Positions 36,086 to 45,039 of a stretch of DNA of 64,000 bases are shown here, piece by piece (the first letter of the stretch is position 1; each line of letters starts with the position of its first letter). The stretch is from Hyphomicrobiales bacterium. GTDB lineage: Bacteria; Pseudomonadota; Alphaproteobacteria; Rhizobiales; Rhizobiaceae. The notes beneath the pieces are model-generated. The model made no database searches and was not told the origin of the DNA. It saw only the letters and a list, made by a program, of their open reading frames with translations. Where the stretch lies: contig UBYX01000003.1 in assembly GCA_900469955.1 (NCBI GenBank), positions 186,001-250,000 of the forward strand, given 5' to 3'. A program made the position numbers and the translations under genes.

Positions 36086-36100
36086 GAATCTATTGCCTGT

Positions 36101-37168
36101 TTACTTGGTGATGACGAAGACGGAATCTGGGGTCCAGCTGACACAGCATTCCTCGCCTTCTTTGATAATGACGACGTCGGCGCCAAGCACTCTAACCCGC
36201 AGAGGAATGTCCCCGGCGCGGCCGATAACAAGCGCGTTGTCGCCGTAATTGACAATCGTCTCCACAGTCATAAAGGCGTTCCTTCTTCCGTCGACCGGAT
36301 TGCGCGAGAGCTTGATATGCTCCGGACGGATCAAAAGCGTGACCTCTTGACCGTCCAAAAGAACGTTATCGGCACCTGCATAATCGACGGAGCCGAGCGC
36401 CAGACTTTTGGCTGTTTTGTTTCCAGCGCAACAGATTGTCGCCGGAATTAGGTTGCTTTCGCCGATGAAGGAAGCGACGAACGAAGTCTGAGGGCGGTGG
36501 TAAATGTCGAGCGGTGCTGCCGCCTGCTCGATCCGGCCCCTCTCGAACACCACAATACGGTCGGACATGGACATAGCTTCGGACTGGTCGTGCGTAACGA
36601 AGATAGTTGTGACACCAAGGCTGCGCTGGATTCGCTTGATCTCAATCTGCATCTGTTCGCGCAGGTTCTTGTCCAGAGCGCCGAGCGGTTCGTCGAGCAA
36701 GAGCAGCGAGGGCTCGAAGACCAAAGCACGGGCGAGCGCGACGCGCTGCTGCTGACCGCCGGAAAGTTCCTTCGGATGGCGATGACCAAAACCCTTGAGG
36801 CCGACGAGTGACAACATGTCTTCAGCCTGTTTCATCCCCTTGGCGCGGCTCACACCCCGCATCTGCAGCGGAAAATAGACGTTTTCCACCGCGCTCCTAT
36901 GTGGGAAGAGCGCGTAATTTTGGAAAACGATTCCAATATTGCGCTGATGTGGTGCAAGCTCTGAAATCGACAGACCGCCGACCTTGACAGTGCCGCCGGT
37001 TGCTTTTTCAAAGCCCGCGATGATCATCAGTGTCGTCGTCTTGCCCGAGCCGCTCGGCCCAAGGAAGGTCACGAACTCTCCCTTGTCGACTGAAAGGCTC
37101 ACGTTCTCGAGCGCCGTGAAATGCCCGTAGGTCTTGGTGATGTTGGAGAGTTCCAGGTAGCTCGTCAT
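36101..37168 (-). CDS. ABC transporter ATPase, PotA type
   Basis: 355 residues. Walker A is GPSGSGKTT, the Q-loop FQNYALFPH, the signature LSGGQQQR and Walker B LLLLDEPLGALD; a C-terminal TOBE domain contains LLIRPEHIKLS. This is the polyamine/iron/amine class of ATPase (PotA, PhnT, ThiQ-like). AAGGA 6 nt upstream supports the ATG at 37168; eight further codons open upstream are not needed. It lies 20 bp after the PotC-type permease gene, the last transporter gene of the set. Confidence 0.93.
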   Translation of the reverse strand: MTSYLELSNITKTYGHFTALENVSLSVDKGEFVTFLGPSGSGKTTTLMIIAGFEKATGGTVKVGGLSISELAPHQRNIGIVFQNYALFPHRSAVENVYFPLQMRGVSRAKGMKQAEDMLSLVGLKGFGHRHPKELSGGQQQRVALARALVFEPSLLLLDEPLGALDKNLREQMQIEIKRIQRSLGVTTIFVTHDQSEAMSMSDRIVVFERGRIEQAAAPLDIYHRPQTSFVASFIGESNLIPATICCAGNKTAKSLALGSVDYAGADNVLLDGQEVTLLIRPEHIKLSRNPVDGRRNAFMTVETIVNYGDNALVIGRAGDIPLRVRVLGADVVIIKEGEECCVSWTPDSVFVITK

Positions 37169-37188
37169 CTGAAGTCCTTGGGAAATGT

Positions 37189-37995
37189 TCAATATGCGAC
37201 GCTGGCGGGTCGGCTTGGCTTGGGAACGCGGCTACGGAGCGCGCTGGCGAAATAAGGGGCTGCGATGCCGATCATCACGAGGAAGAACAGCAGCGTCGAA
37301 ATAACCGCGATCACGGGATCGGCTTCTTGGCGAATGCTGTCGAACATTTTGCGCGGCAGCGTCTCGGCGTCGCGGCCGGAGATGAAAATCGCCACGACGG
37401 TTTCGTCGAAGGACTGGATGAAGGCGAAAAGCGAACTGATGATCAGACCCGGCCTCAAAATCGGCAGAGTGACATGAAGGAAGGTCTGGGTGGGACTGGC
37501 TCCAAGGCTCTGAGCGGCTCGTTCCAAGTTGCGGTCGAAGCCCTTCAGGTTGGCGGAAAGGACCAGGAAGGCAATCGGCACCGATAGGCAGGTATGCGCC
37601 AGAATGACCCCGAGATGGGTATGCACCAGCTTCAGTTCGCCAAAATAAGAATAATATCCGACCGCCATGACGATATGCGGCACGGCCATCGGCATGAGCA
37701 TCATCAAGTCAGCGAAACCCTTGCCGCGAAACTTGTGGCGCACCAGCGCGAACGTGGCGGGTACCACCAGTGCCATCGTCAGTATGGTCGTCGCTGAGGC
37801 GATCAAGATACTGTTCCAGGTCGGGATCAGCCAGTCCATATCCGTAAAATAGGATCGGTAATAGCCAAGCCAGTATCCCGGCGGCGGGAACTGAAGCGAA
37901 CTTGCATTCGAAAAGGACATCGGCACGACGATGACCAGAGGCGCAGCAATGAAGAGCACCACGAAACAGCCGGCCCAACGCATGAATGTGTTCAT
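37189..37995 (-). CDS. ABC transporter permease, PotC type
   Basis: 268 residues, six predicted membrane helices, the first at the N-terminus (CFVVLFIAAPLVIVVPMSF). The region after it contains SLQFPPPGYWLGYYRSYF as in PotC-like proteins. The EAA loop reads ERAAQSLGASPTQTFLHVTLPILRP split over a turn. It pairs with the PotB-type permease, 6 bp away upstream. The sequence does not tell polyamines from other small cationic or amino compounds. Confidence 0.93.
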   Translation of the reverse strand: MNTFMRWAGCFVVLFIAAPLVIVVPMSFSNASSLQFPPPGYWLGYYRSYFTDMDWLIPTWNSILIASATTILTMALVVPATFALVRHKFRGKGFADLMMLMPMAVPHIVMAVGYYSYFGELKLVHTHLGVILAHTCLSVPIAFLVLSANLKGFDRNLERAAQSLGASPTQTFLHVTLPILRPGLIISSLFAFIQSFDETVVAIFISGRDAETLPRKMFDSIRQEADPVIAVISTLLFFLVMIGIAAPYFASALRSRVPKPSRPASVAY

Positions 37996-38001
37996 GGTCG
38001 A

Positions 38002-38850
38002 TCACCCCCAGAGTTTGTCGAGGCCGAAGCGACGATGGTAGATGGTCAGGATAATGAGCGTGGCGACGAGCAGCACCATGGCCATGGCGGACCCCAGACC
38101 AAAGGCCAGAAATTCCTCGATTTGGTGACCGATCAGGCCGGCGATCATCTGCTCGCGAGGGCTGCCAAGCAAGACCGGGGTGACGTAGAAACCGAGGCAA
38201 ATGACAAAGACGAGCACCGAACCATTGGCAATGCCAGGTGCCGTCAGCGGCAGATAGACATGCCGGAACAGCGACCAGCCCTTGGCGCCGAGGCTCTCCG
38301 CCGAGCGGATCAGCGCGGGGTCGATCTTCTTCATCACCGAGTAAATGTTCATGATCATGTATGGCGCCAGGATATGTACCATGGCGAGTGTGGAGGAAAA
38401 CCGAGTGAAGAGAAGCTGCGGTGGCTGGTCGACGCCGATCATCTGAAGGAAAGCGATAAGCGGTCCATTGTTGCCGAGCAGAACCATCCAGGAATAGGTG
38501 CGCACCAGGAAGCTCGTCCAGAAACTCATAGTGACGAGCAGCAGAATCAGCATCGCTGTCGTCGCCTTGGAATTTGCCATCAGGTAGGCAAGCGGATAAC
38601 CAACCGCGAGGCAGCAGAGCGTCACGAACGCAGCCGTCAGAAAGGTGTTCAGGAAAACGCGCTGGTAGAGCGCACCGGTCAACACCTTCTGATAATTTGC
38701 CAGCGAGACTTTTGGTTCGGTAAAGCTCATGATCGCCACGTCGGCGAGCGGCACTATGAAGAAGATCAGCATGTAGATGCCGAGTGGTGCCAGCAGTAGC
38801 CAGGGCCAGATATCGGCTTTTTCCGTCAATTTCGAGAGGCTTATGCCCAT
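38002..38850 (-). CDS. ABC transporter permease, PotB type
   Basis: 282 residues. Helix 1 begins WPWLLLAPLGIYMLIFF, and the EAA loop is RSAESLGAKGWSLFRHVYLPLTAPG. RTYSWMVLLGNNG between helices is typical of PotB permeases. GGGAA lies 5 nt before the ATG at 38850. It lies 101 bp after the binding-protein gene, a gap that contains short stem-loop potential, and 6 bp before the PotC-type gene. Confidence 0.93.
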   Translation of the reverse strand: MGISLSKLTEKADIWPWLLLAPLGIYMLIFFIVPLADVAIMSFTEPKVSLANYQKVLTGALYQRVFLNTFLTAAFVTLCCLAVGYPLAYLMANSKATTAMLILLLVTMSFWTSFLVRTYSWMVLLGNNGPLIAFLQMIGVDQPPQLLFTRFSSTLAMVHILAPYMIMNIYSVMKKIDPALIRSAESLGAKGWSLFRHVYLPLTAPGIANGSVLVFVICLGFYVTPVLLGSPREQMIAGLIGHQIEEFLAFGLGSAMAMVLLVATLIILTIYHRRFGLDKLWG

Positions 38851-38951
38851 TGCCGTTCCCTTTTCGTGACAGGCAGGGGTCCGTTGCGGCACCGCGCAGT
38901 CAATCTGCACGATGCCGTTTCAGACGGTCAGTATCGGTCCTGAAGAGCCGA

Positions 38952-39992
38952 TCAGCTCGCGACCCACTCCTCGAAACGCTCAGCAAGCTCGGCAGGATCG
39001 ATGCCGAAGTTTGCCATGTCTTGCTCGAACGTGTGGGGGTAGTTTTGAGGCGAGGTGGGCATACGCTTAGCCTCGTCCGCACTTACAAATTCGTTCGATG
39101 CGGGGTTCAACGGGCCGTAATCCGCAGCTTTCGAAAAGCCGGCGAGCGGCTTGGCGCTCGTTGCGAACTCGACAAACATCCTGGCGTTTTCGAGATTTGG
39201 CGTATCCTTGGCAACGACCCAGTAGGCCCGTTCGATCTCGCCTTGGTCCCAGGTCATAGCAACCGGAGCACCCGCCTTCTCCGCTTCGAAATAACGGCCA
39301 TGCCAGATTCCAATCATGTCGACCTCGCCATCGCGCAAGATCTGCGTCGACTGCGCGCCGGCCGTCCACCAGACGCGGACATGCGCTTTGATCTTGTCGA
39401 GCGACTTGAAGGCGCGGTCAACATCGAGTGGATAAAGGTCCTTGACGGCGACGCCGTCAGCCAAGAGTGCGATTGGGACGACGCGCGAGGCATAACGCTG
39501 CAACGAACGACCACCTGGAAACTTCTCGACATTCCAGAAATCTGCCCATGTTTTCGGCGCTTCCCTGAACTTGTCGGTGCGCCAGGCGAGAACGGTGGCA
39601 AAAGCGTGCGATGCAACACCATTTTCAAAAAGGCCGCCTTCATAGGGTGCTGTCAAGTCTTCAATGATGCCGGCCTGATTGGCACGGATCAGTTCGCCGC
39701 CCCCGAGCGTGGTAACGTCGAATTCATAGGTGCCCGTTTTAACCTGCTGAGCGAGCTTGGCGAAGGAGACCGGGGAAACGGTTTTCACCTGAATTCCCGT
39801 CTCGGCTGTAAAGGGGTCGATGAGATGCGTCTTGGCAGCGGTCTCCCATGGCCCACCCCAGGTGTTCACGTAGAGGATCTTTTCCTGGGCACGAGCGATA
39901 TAGGGTGCAGCAAGCGAAGCAGTGATGGCTGCGCCGGCAGTTTTCAGGAAGCTTCGCCGGTCAGGCATCACGAAAGTCTTCATTCCGGACAT
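38952..39992 (-). CDS. ABC transporter substrate-binding protein, PotD type with Tat-like signal
   Basis: 346 residues. A twin-arginine motif DRRSFLKTAG lies at the N-terminus, followed by a hydrophobic core and APYIARAQ. The mature part starts EKILYVNTWGGPWE, typical of the PotD/spermidine-putrescine-like receptor family, with WTAGAQSTQILRDGEVDMIG in the ligand region. The ATG at 39992 has AGGAG 7 nt upstream. It sits 14 bp after the M19 dipeptidase gene. Members of this family bind many cationic, amine or aromatic-acid ligands, so no ligand is assigned. Confidence 0.92.
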   Translation of the reverse strand: MSGMKTFVMPDRRSFLKTAGAAITASLAAPYIARAQEKILYVNTWGGPWETAAKTHLIDPFTAETGIQVKTVSPVSFAKLAQQVKTGTYEFDVTTLGGGELIRANQAGIIEDLTAPYEGGLFENGVASHAFATVLAWRTDKFREAPKTWADFWNVEKFPGGRSLQRYASRVVPIALLADGVAVKDLYPLDVDRAFKSLDKIKAHVRVWWTAGAQSTQILRDGEVDMIGIWHGRYFEAEKAGAPVAMTWDQGEIERAYWVVAKDTPNLENARMFVEFATSAKPLAGFSKAADYGPLNPASNEFVSADEAKRMPTSPQNYPHTFEQDMANFGIDPAELAERFEEWVAS

Positions 39993-40006
39993 GTCAGTTC
40001 TCCTCT

Positions 40007-40978
40007 TTATGATTTTCTGAAGGTGTTTTCGTAGAGACGGAGCCAATTCCCGTGCGTGATCTTTGCGACTTCTGCTTCCGAGAAGCCAACGGTGCGGAGC
40101 CCGTGCGGGATCACCTTGATGTCCTCAATCTTCTGGAACCATGCCGGCGGCGCTGCCTTTAGCGGCTTACCGGCAGCGCTGGCGCCATAGTCTTCGCCGC
40201 GGGTCCAACGGCCCTTGCGCATCCAGGCATAGTCTTGAGCTACAAAATTGTGGCTCTTGTCGGTGCCGATGGCGACCGAATCAATGCCTGCGATATCGAC
40301 TGTGCGCGCAACCATCGTGCACCATGCCTCGATCGAAGCACAGAATTCGTCGCCAGTGATATTTCGGTAAGCCGCACAGCCGATGACCCCGCCGTTATCC
40401 TTCAGCGCGCGGATGACGTCATCGGACTTGTTTCGCTTATGGAAGAAGAGCGATTGGGCATTGGCATGGGTGACGGCGATCGGCTTTTCCGACACCTTGA
40501 TTGCGTCGAGCGTCGTGCGGTCGCCAACATGGCTGCAATCGACGAGTATGCCGGCAGCATTCATCTCACGAACGACTTCCTTGCCAAAGCGAGCAAGGCC
40601 GGAATCCTCTGCTTCGTAGCAGGAACCACCGAGTTCGTTTTGATTGTTGTAGGTGAGCTGCACAACGCGCACACCAAGTTCGGCGAACATCTCGACGAAA
40701 CGGATGCGGCCTTCGAACAGGTTGGCGTTTTGAAAACCCATGATGACGGCAAGCTTGCCGGCGTCGAAAACGCGGGTGATATCGCCGGCTGTCAGCGCGA
40801 TTTCGGCAATGTCGGAGTTCTCGCGGAGCAAATCGCGCCAGCGACCGATCGAATCCATCGATTCCACTGCACCCTCCCAGAACCCGCAGGTATTGACCAC
40901 GCCACCGACGCCCCCTGCCCTCAGGGATTCAAAAGCGGCGCGATCGAAATGGCCACATTGCAGTCCATCGATGATCAT
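40007..40978 (-). CDS. M19-family membrane dipeptidase (renal dipeptidase-like)
   Basis: 323 residues. The start DGLQCGHFD retains an HxD pair (H10, D12) as metal ligands; the metal/substrate His regions LVDCSHVGD and VTHANAQS follow, then AIGTDKSHNF near the end of the barrel. M19 enzymes are zinc dipeptidases that also split dehydrodipeptides and some D-configured or beta-lactam substrates (family knowledge). No signal peptide is present, so this one is cytoplasmic. Its ATG overlaps the preceding stop by 4 bp, coupling it to the two uncharacterised proteins. Confidence 0.9.
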   Translation of the reverse strand: MIIDGLQCGHFDRAAFESLRAGGVGGVVNTCGFWEGAVESMDSIGRWRDLLRENSDIAEIALTAGDITRVFDAGKLAVIMGFQNANLFEGRIRFVEMFAELGVRVVQLTYNNQNELGGSCYEAEDSGLARFGKEVVREMNAAGILVDCSHVGDRTTLDAIKVSEKPIAVTHANAQSLFFHKRNKSDDVIRALKDNGGVIGCAAYRNITGDEFCASIEAWCTMVARTVDIAGIDSVAIGTDKSHNFVAQDYAWMRKGRWTRGEDYGASAAGKPLKAAPPAWFQKIEDIKVIPHGLRTVGFSEAEVAKITHGNWLRLYENTFRKS

Positions 40979-41697
40979 GATCTTGCGCTTTCTTTTTCAC
41001 GCTCTGAAATTCGGGACGACAGGAAGGAGACGTCTGTCTCGTCGTCATTGTCCTTGCGGCCGATGATGGTGCCATCTTCGTTGATGATCATCGGGCCGGC
41101 ATGGCGACGGGAGACGACGCTGTCTGTCGCAAGAGCTTGCTTGGCCAGATGGTAGATGCGCCACCAGAGATCGGCCTCGATCTCCGCGCCATTTTCCAGA
41201 AGTGCCCATAGTAACGGATCGTCCTTGCGGACTTCGCTCGTGATTGGTGACGGCACAGATTTCAGGAGATTGCCGGATACGGAAATCGAAAGACCCGTGC
41301 GGCTGCCAAAACTCGCCGCGACCGCGAGTTCAGCTTCATCACATGCTCCATCGACCGTCAGTTCGGCCGATCCGAAACGAGCTGTCAGTTCCCCGAGAAG
41401 GTCAATCACGGCCGGCAGCACGAACCAGGCATGTTCGCCTGCGGCGTCGAGGGTTACGCGGCTGCCATCTTCGAACGCAATAGCGACGTGCGACGGATCG
41501 GCTGACTTGAAGCTCTCGAACCGCCTTTCGAATAACGCGAAGCCGCCAAGGCCAAGCTTTTGCGAATACATCGGAAAATCCACAACGACGAGGAAGAAGC
41601 CTTTGGGCAAGCTGCTGAGCGAAAAAATGCGCTCGGTCATCAGCCGCATTTCCCGGGGCATGACGCGCATCGTGGTCTTGGAATTCAGATTGATCAT
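40975..41697 (-). CDS. Uncharacterised protein, 240 aa
   Basis: No signal peptide or membrane helix is visible. The N-terminal half has SLSSLPKGFFLVVVDFPMYS, LGLGGFALFERRFESF and then a beta-rich DPSHVAIAFEDGSRVTLDA segment; the C-terminus ends with RRHAGPMIINEDGTIIGRKDND followed by a charged tail. A loose resemblance to DUF3726-type proteins came to mind but is not secure. Its ATG overlaps the stop of the 569-residue protein gene, and its own stop overlaps the M19 ATG, so the three are translated as a unit. It is probably an accessory subunit of the pathway rather than a regulator. Confidence 0.75.
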   Translation of the reverse strand: MINLNSKTTMRVMPREMRLMTERIFSLSSLPKGFFLVVVDFPMYSQKLGLGGFALFERRFESFKSADPSHVAIAFEDGSRVTLDAAGEHAWFVLPAVIDLLGELTARFGSAELTVDGACDEAELAVAASFGSRTGLSISVSGNLLKSVPSPITSEVRKDDPLLWALLENGAEIEADLWWRIYHLAKQALATDSVVSRRHAGPMIINEDGTIIGRKDNDDETDVSFLSSRISEREKESARS

Positions 41698-43403
41698 AGG
41701 ACAGGTTCCGCGGGGTAGTACCAGGTGCCGGCGTAGCCAGCTCGAAGATCGTCGGGCGTCGGAGCGCCGTGATAGAGAACGCCGCGCAGATTCCGGCTCA
41801 AGAAGTCACGGGTCTTGTCGATGCCATGGATGCCGACATTCATGAGCCGCACCAGATCAATCGGGACGAAGGCCTCCGCGTTGATGTTGGCGCGCGGCGT
41901 GTGATAGGCCTGCCCCCGTAAACTCTGGATACGGGCGACCATGTAGCGATGCTCGGGGTGCTGCATCAGGAAGCGGGACACCCTCAGCGCCCCATCTGCA
42001 TTTGACAGATCCGCATGTAGCGACTGGATGCCACCGCAGACATCAAGTCCGAGGTCGAGTGCATCGGGCACCTCCTCGCGGTCACCGCGGCGAGGTTCTT
42101 CGGCGGTTTCCGATTTATACCAGACGTATTTATACGCGTCGGCGCCAGTCATGTCTGTGTCTAGTGCCCACTTGTATTCGCTGTGAATAAGCGCGATCAG
42201 ACTTTCGACCGTCTCTGTTGGCGAGATGTTGAATTCATCGGGACCGCGAACCGCTTCCAACAGACGGTCGGCCTCTTCCGGCACAAGTTCGATCAGCAGC
42301 GACAGAATTGTTTCCAGCGCTTCCGGGATGAGATCAGCCTCGAATTCAGATACCAGGATGTCCAGCGGATAAGCCGCCCTATGGCCGCAGATCGTTCCGG
42401 CTCGGTGAAATTCTTGCAATGCTGCCGCTACCTTTTCCAGATCAGCCGCGATCTCTGCACTGGACGCGAACGTCTCGTAGACCATCTTGTCTTGTGCCCG
42501 GAAGACGATTGCCTGCCGCACAAGATCAATTAGCTCAGTGACACGTGCGTCCGAGGCATCGAGCTTCAGCCGGCGTGCGGCTGCAATGGCTTCCTCGCGT
42601 GCGGCCAAAAGTGCGTTAATCAGGCGCGGGTGTTTTTGGACAAAAAAGATAAGACCGAGGGCCGAACCGTTGCCGACACCGATATACCGGCGCAGCTTCG
42701 GATCAAGTTGAACCGCTCGATCGGATTTCTTCGCCGCCAGATGCTCCACGAGATCACATGAGAACTCCCGCATTAGGTAGGCCGTCAGCAGTTGCGCCTG
42801 AAGGACACCGCCCAGCGCGTGGCTCGCCCCAAGCGATGGAAACGATCGGGTGCCGAAAGTACCATTGCCGTCGAGGCCAGTATTTCGCATCAGGTAGCAG
42901 ACCCTGGAAAGATCGGCCACGGAGGGTTGTCGGCCTTCGGCCAATGCTTCAAGTGTCTGGTCGAAGACACGCATCGAGCGGTTCGAACGGCACCAGATCA
43001 GCGTGTTGGCCGTGGCACGCCCGGTATAAAGCTTTGGGATTTCAGACCGCGCCGTCTCGATCTCCGCCTCGGTCGCGGCACCTTCGATCAGTGCTCCCAT
43101 CATGTCCCAGGCCTGACCGATGATACGGCCGGTGCGGGCCGTACGGCTCGGCGGACGGGAAAACCCGATAAAAGAAAATTCCTGAGAAGGAGCCTTTATC
43201 GAATAGACGACGGTTCCCTCCGAGTTCTCGTCTACGTCGAACAAGACATTGGATATATCCCAGCGCTCCCGGATCATCTTGTTCATGAAGGCGCGCGTGC
43301 CGCTAAGCCTGCTCGGCTGGATCGCAGCGAGCCGCGAGGGCTTCATCACCTCGTCGCTCGGTCGAGGCAACGGGATCGTCACTGGATTGGAAGTCACGGT
43401 CAT
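41694..43403 (-). CDS. Uncharacterised protein, 569 aa
   Basis: Soluble, largely helical protein with no signal peptide. Stretches likely to be conserved are RATANTLIWCRSNRSMRVFD (residues about 128-147), VCYLMRNTGLDGNGTFGTRS, FSCDLVEHLAAKKSDRAVQL, LRRYIGVGNGSALGLIFFV and RANINAEAFVPIDLVRLMNV. I recall similar unnamed proteins in catabolic operons of Pseudomonas and rhizobia, but no function. The many conserved Asn, Gly and Arg residues look more like an enzyme than a scaffold. It starts 3 bp after the IclR gene and overlaps the 240-residue gene by 4 bp. Confidence 0.8.
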   Translation of the reverse strand: MTVTSNPVTIPLPRPSDEVMKPSRLAAIQPSRLSGTRAFMNKMIRERWDISNVLFDVDENSEGTVVYSIKAPSQEFSFIGFSRPPSRTARTGRIIGQAWDMMGALIEGAATEAEIETARSEIPKLYTGRATANTLIWCRSNRSMRVFDQTLEALAEGRQPSVADLSRVCYLMRNTGLDGNGTFGTRSFPSLGASHALGGVLQAQLLTAYLMREFSCDLVEHLAAKKSDRAVQLDPKLRRYIGVGNGSALGLIFFVQKHPRLINALLAAREEAIAAARRLKLDASDARVTELIDLVRQAIVFRAQDKMVYETFASSAEIAADLEKVAAALQEFHRAGTICGHRAAYPLDILVSEFEADLIPEALETILSLLIELVPEEADRLLEAVRGPDEFNISPTETVESLIALIHSEYKWALDTDMTGADAYKYVWYKSETAEEPRRGDREEVPDALDLGLDVCGGIQSLHADLSNADGALRVSRFLMQHPEHRYMVARIQSLRGQAYHTPRANINAEAFVPIDLVRLMNVGIHGIDKTRDFLSRNLRGVLYHGAPTPDDLRAGYAGTWYYPAEPVL

Positions 43404-43406
43404 AGA

Positions 43407-44162
43407 TCAACGCTCCCCCTGCTGCATTTTCGTGATAGTCCTTGCCGTCTCCAAAAGCGGCTCACGGAAGGTTTCCAAGTTGAAGCGCATTTCCGGAATC
43501 ACTAGTGAAAGCGTCGATGTGCATCTTCCGTGCAGATCGAAAATCGGCGCCGCAATCGCGACAACGCCGCTGTGTGTGTAGCCGCTCGACACCGCGTAGC
43601 CGTTAGTCCGCGTTTCGTTCAATAACTCTTCGGAAGCCAGTGCCTCGCCGCTTTCCTTAAGGCGGCCAAGGGTAATCTCGTCGGCGAAGGCCGTCAGGAT
43701 ACGGCCGGACGCGGAGCCTTCGAGAGACATCGTCGTGCCGATCTTCTGCTCGGCCCGAAGCATGCTCTCGGATTCCACGCGCGAGACGATGCATGGAAGC
43801 CCCCGGTCGAGGACGGCCAGCGAAGCGGTCTCCTTTACCCGGTGGACCAGCATTTCGAGGATCGGCTGGACGCGCGTTCCAAGATTGGCCTGCTCCAACG
43901 CAGCCGCAGCAATCCGACATGCGTGCATCGAGAGCCGATAACGCATCTCGTGATCCTGTTCGACCCAACCCGCCTCGACCAGTGTCAACAGGCGCTGATA
44001 GGCCGTTGGCCGCGACAATTGCACCTGCGTCGCAACCTCCGGCAGCTTAAGTCCACGTGGGCTCGCAGCCAGAACATCCAGCAGCGCGATCGTTTTCAGG
44101 ACAGTCGTGAGAGGCCTGACCCCGCCACGGTCTTGTATTCTATCTGAATATGATGTATCCAT
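43407..44162 (-). CDS. IclR-family regulator, first gene of its operon
   Basis: 251 residues. The N-terminal winged helix contains TTVLKTIALLDVLAASPRG and LSRPTAYQRLLTLVEAGWVE; the effector domain contains MSLEGSASGRILTAFADE and GVVAIAAPIFDLHG. It lies 3 bp before the 569-residue protein gene in the same direction, so regulator and pathway share one transcript. The ATG at 44162 was chosen because the upstream frame runs through a likely promoter. No ribosome site precedes this ATG; see the promoter entry for the leaderless possibility. Confidence 0.9.
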   Translation of the reverse strand: MDTSYSDRIQDRGGVRPLTTVLKTIALLDVLAASPRGLKLPEVATQVQLSRPTAYQRLLTLVEAGWVEQDHEMRYRLSMHACRIAAAALEQANLGTRVQPILEMLVHRVKETASLAVLDRGLPCIVSRVESESMLRAEQKIGTTMSLEGSASGRILTAFADEITLGRLKESGEALASEELLNETRTNGYAVSSGYTHSGVVAIAAPIFDLHGRCTSTLSLVIPEMRFNLETFREPLLETARTITKMQQGER

Positions 44163-44169
44163 GTCGAAT

Positions 44170-44198
44170 ATAATCAAATGATCATGGTTTCGTGTCAA
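44170..44198 (-). promoter_or_regulatory. Candidate promoter of the IclR-led operon
   Basis: On the minus strand, TTGACA (44193-44198) is followed after exactly 17 bp by GATTAT (44170-44175). The -35 box is a perfect match to the sigma-70 consensus and the -10 box matches four of six. A start of transcription about 7 nt after the -10 falls at the ATG of the IclR gene (44162), which would make the transcript leaderless. The sequence around it contains repeated ATATTC elements. Confidence 0.5.
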
Positions 44199-44635
44199 CC
44201 ACTCACGTGGCGCCTGGAGACGAATCCGTGATAAACCCCTCTTCGGTTTGAATTTTATTTTATGTCCTGGGTATTTCCTCGTCGCTTCTCCTGCGGGATA
44301 GAGCTTGGAAACAGCATCAGCGAGTGTCGTTTGGCCGGCTCTTCGCCTCGGGAAAAGCGCTGTGAAGCCCTTCTCCGGGTTGAGCTTGTGGACGAAGGAC
44401 TTGCCGCAGTCGGCGACTTTAATGTCTCCGCCACGCCTCCCACCTCGTCATCAATAACGGGCGGAACCACGATACCAATCTTCGCCGATACCAGGGTCGA
44501 GCGCCCGTGACGTCGCGTCGGCGCTCTGGCCGCCTGACGTCCGCTCTCACTTACCCATTGACCGACTGAGTTTTCACGATGATATCGTTAGGTCGAATCC
44601 ATCATTGCCAAACCAACAGTACCCGGAGTGAAACA
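44199..44635. other. Intergenic stretch without a supported gene
   Basis: The 437 bp between the IclR promoter and the next small gene contain open frames on both strands (82 codons on plus, 71 on minus) without recognisable domains. The first 70 bp are AT-rich and may carry upstream promoter or operator elements. Confidence 0.45.
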
Positions 44636-44869
44636 GTGAGCGAGCCCAGCGTTGCGGATGCAACCAACCGAATTTACGAATCGCTACGGGCAGATAATGC
44701 CGATATTGATCTGCATATCGCGACCCTCAAAGCGGCGCTGGCTAGGGAGGGTTTGAAAGAGGCTGCATTCGATCCGGCTCGACTCGTGCAGAACAACCGT
44801 TCCGGCAGAAAGCTATTGCAGGCCTATTTTCGGCAACGTGGTGTGACCGTCAAATTTCTGGCATCGTAA
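44636..44869 (+). CDS. Small uncharacterised protein, 77 aa, GTG start
   Basis: GGAG lies exactly 7 nt before the GTG at 44636. The product is helical and charged in the middle (NADIDLHIATLKAALAREGL) and ends with a basic SGRKLLQAYFRQRGVTVKFL segment. This looks like a short DNA- or RNA-interacting or regulatory protein of the kind common in rhizobia; I do not recognise the family. It has no close neighbours in an operon. Confidence 0.55.
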   Translation: MSEPSVADATNRIYESLRADNADIDLHIATLKAALAREGLKEAAFDPARLVQNNRSGRKLLQAYFRQRGVTVKFLAS

Positions 44870-45039
44870 GCTTTTCGGGGCGCTCAATGGAGCTGCCGAG
44901 GTGACATGCGTCCCGGTGCGCGAGAGACATGCTCATTATCCGCAGGCCCGCCGGCGGTATCGCTCCCACCCCATCCGGGTTACTATGCGGTGGTTTAGAA
45001 CCGGCGCGCGGCGTCGAACCCCCTACTCAGGAGGGCAAC

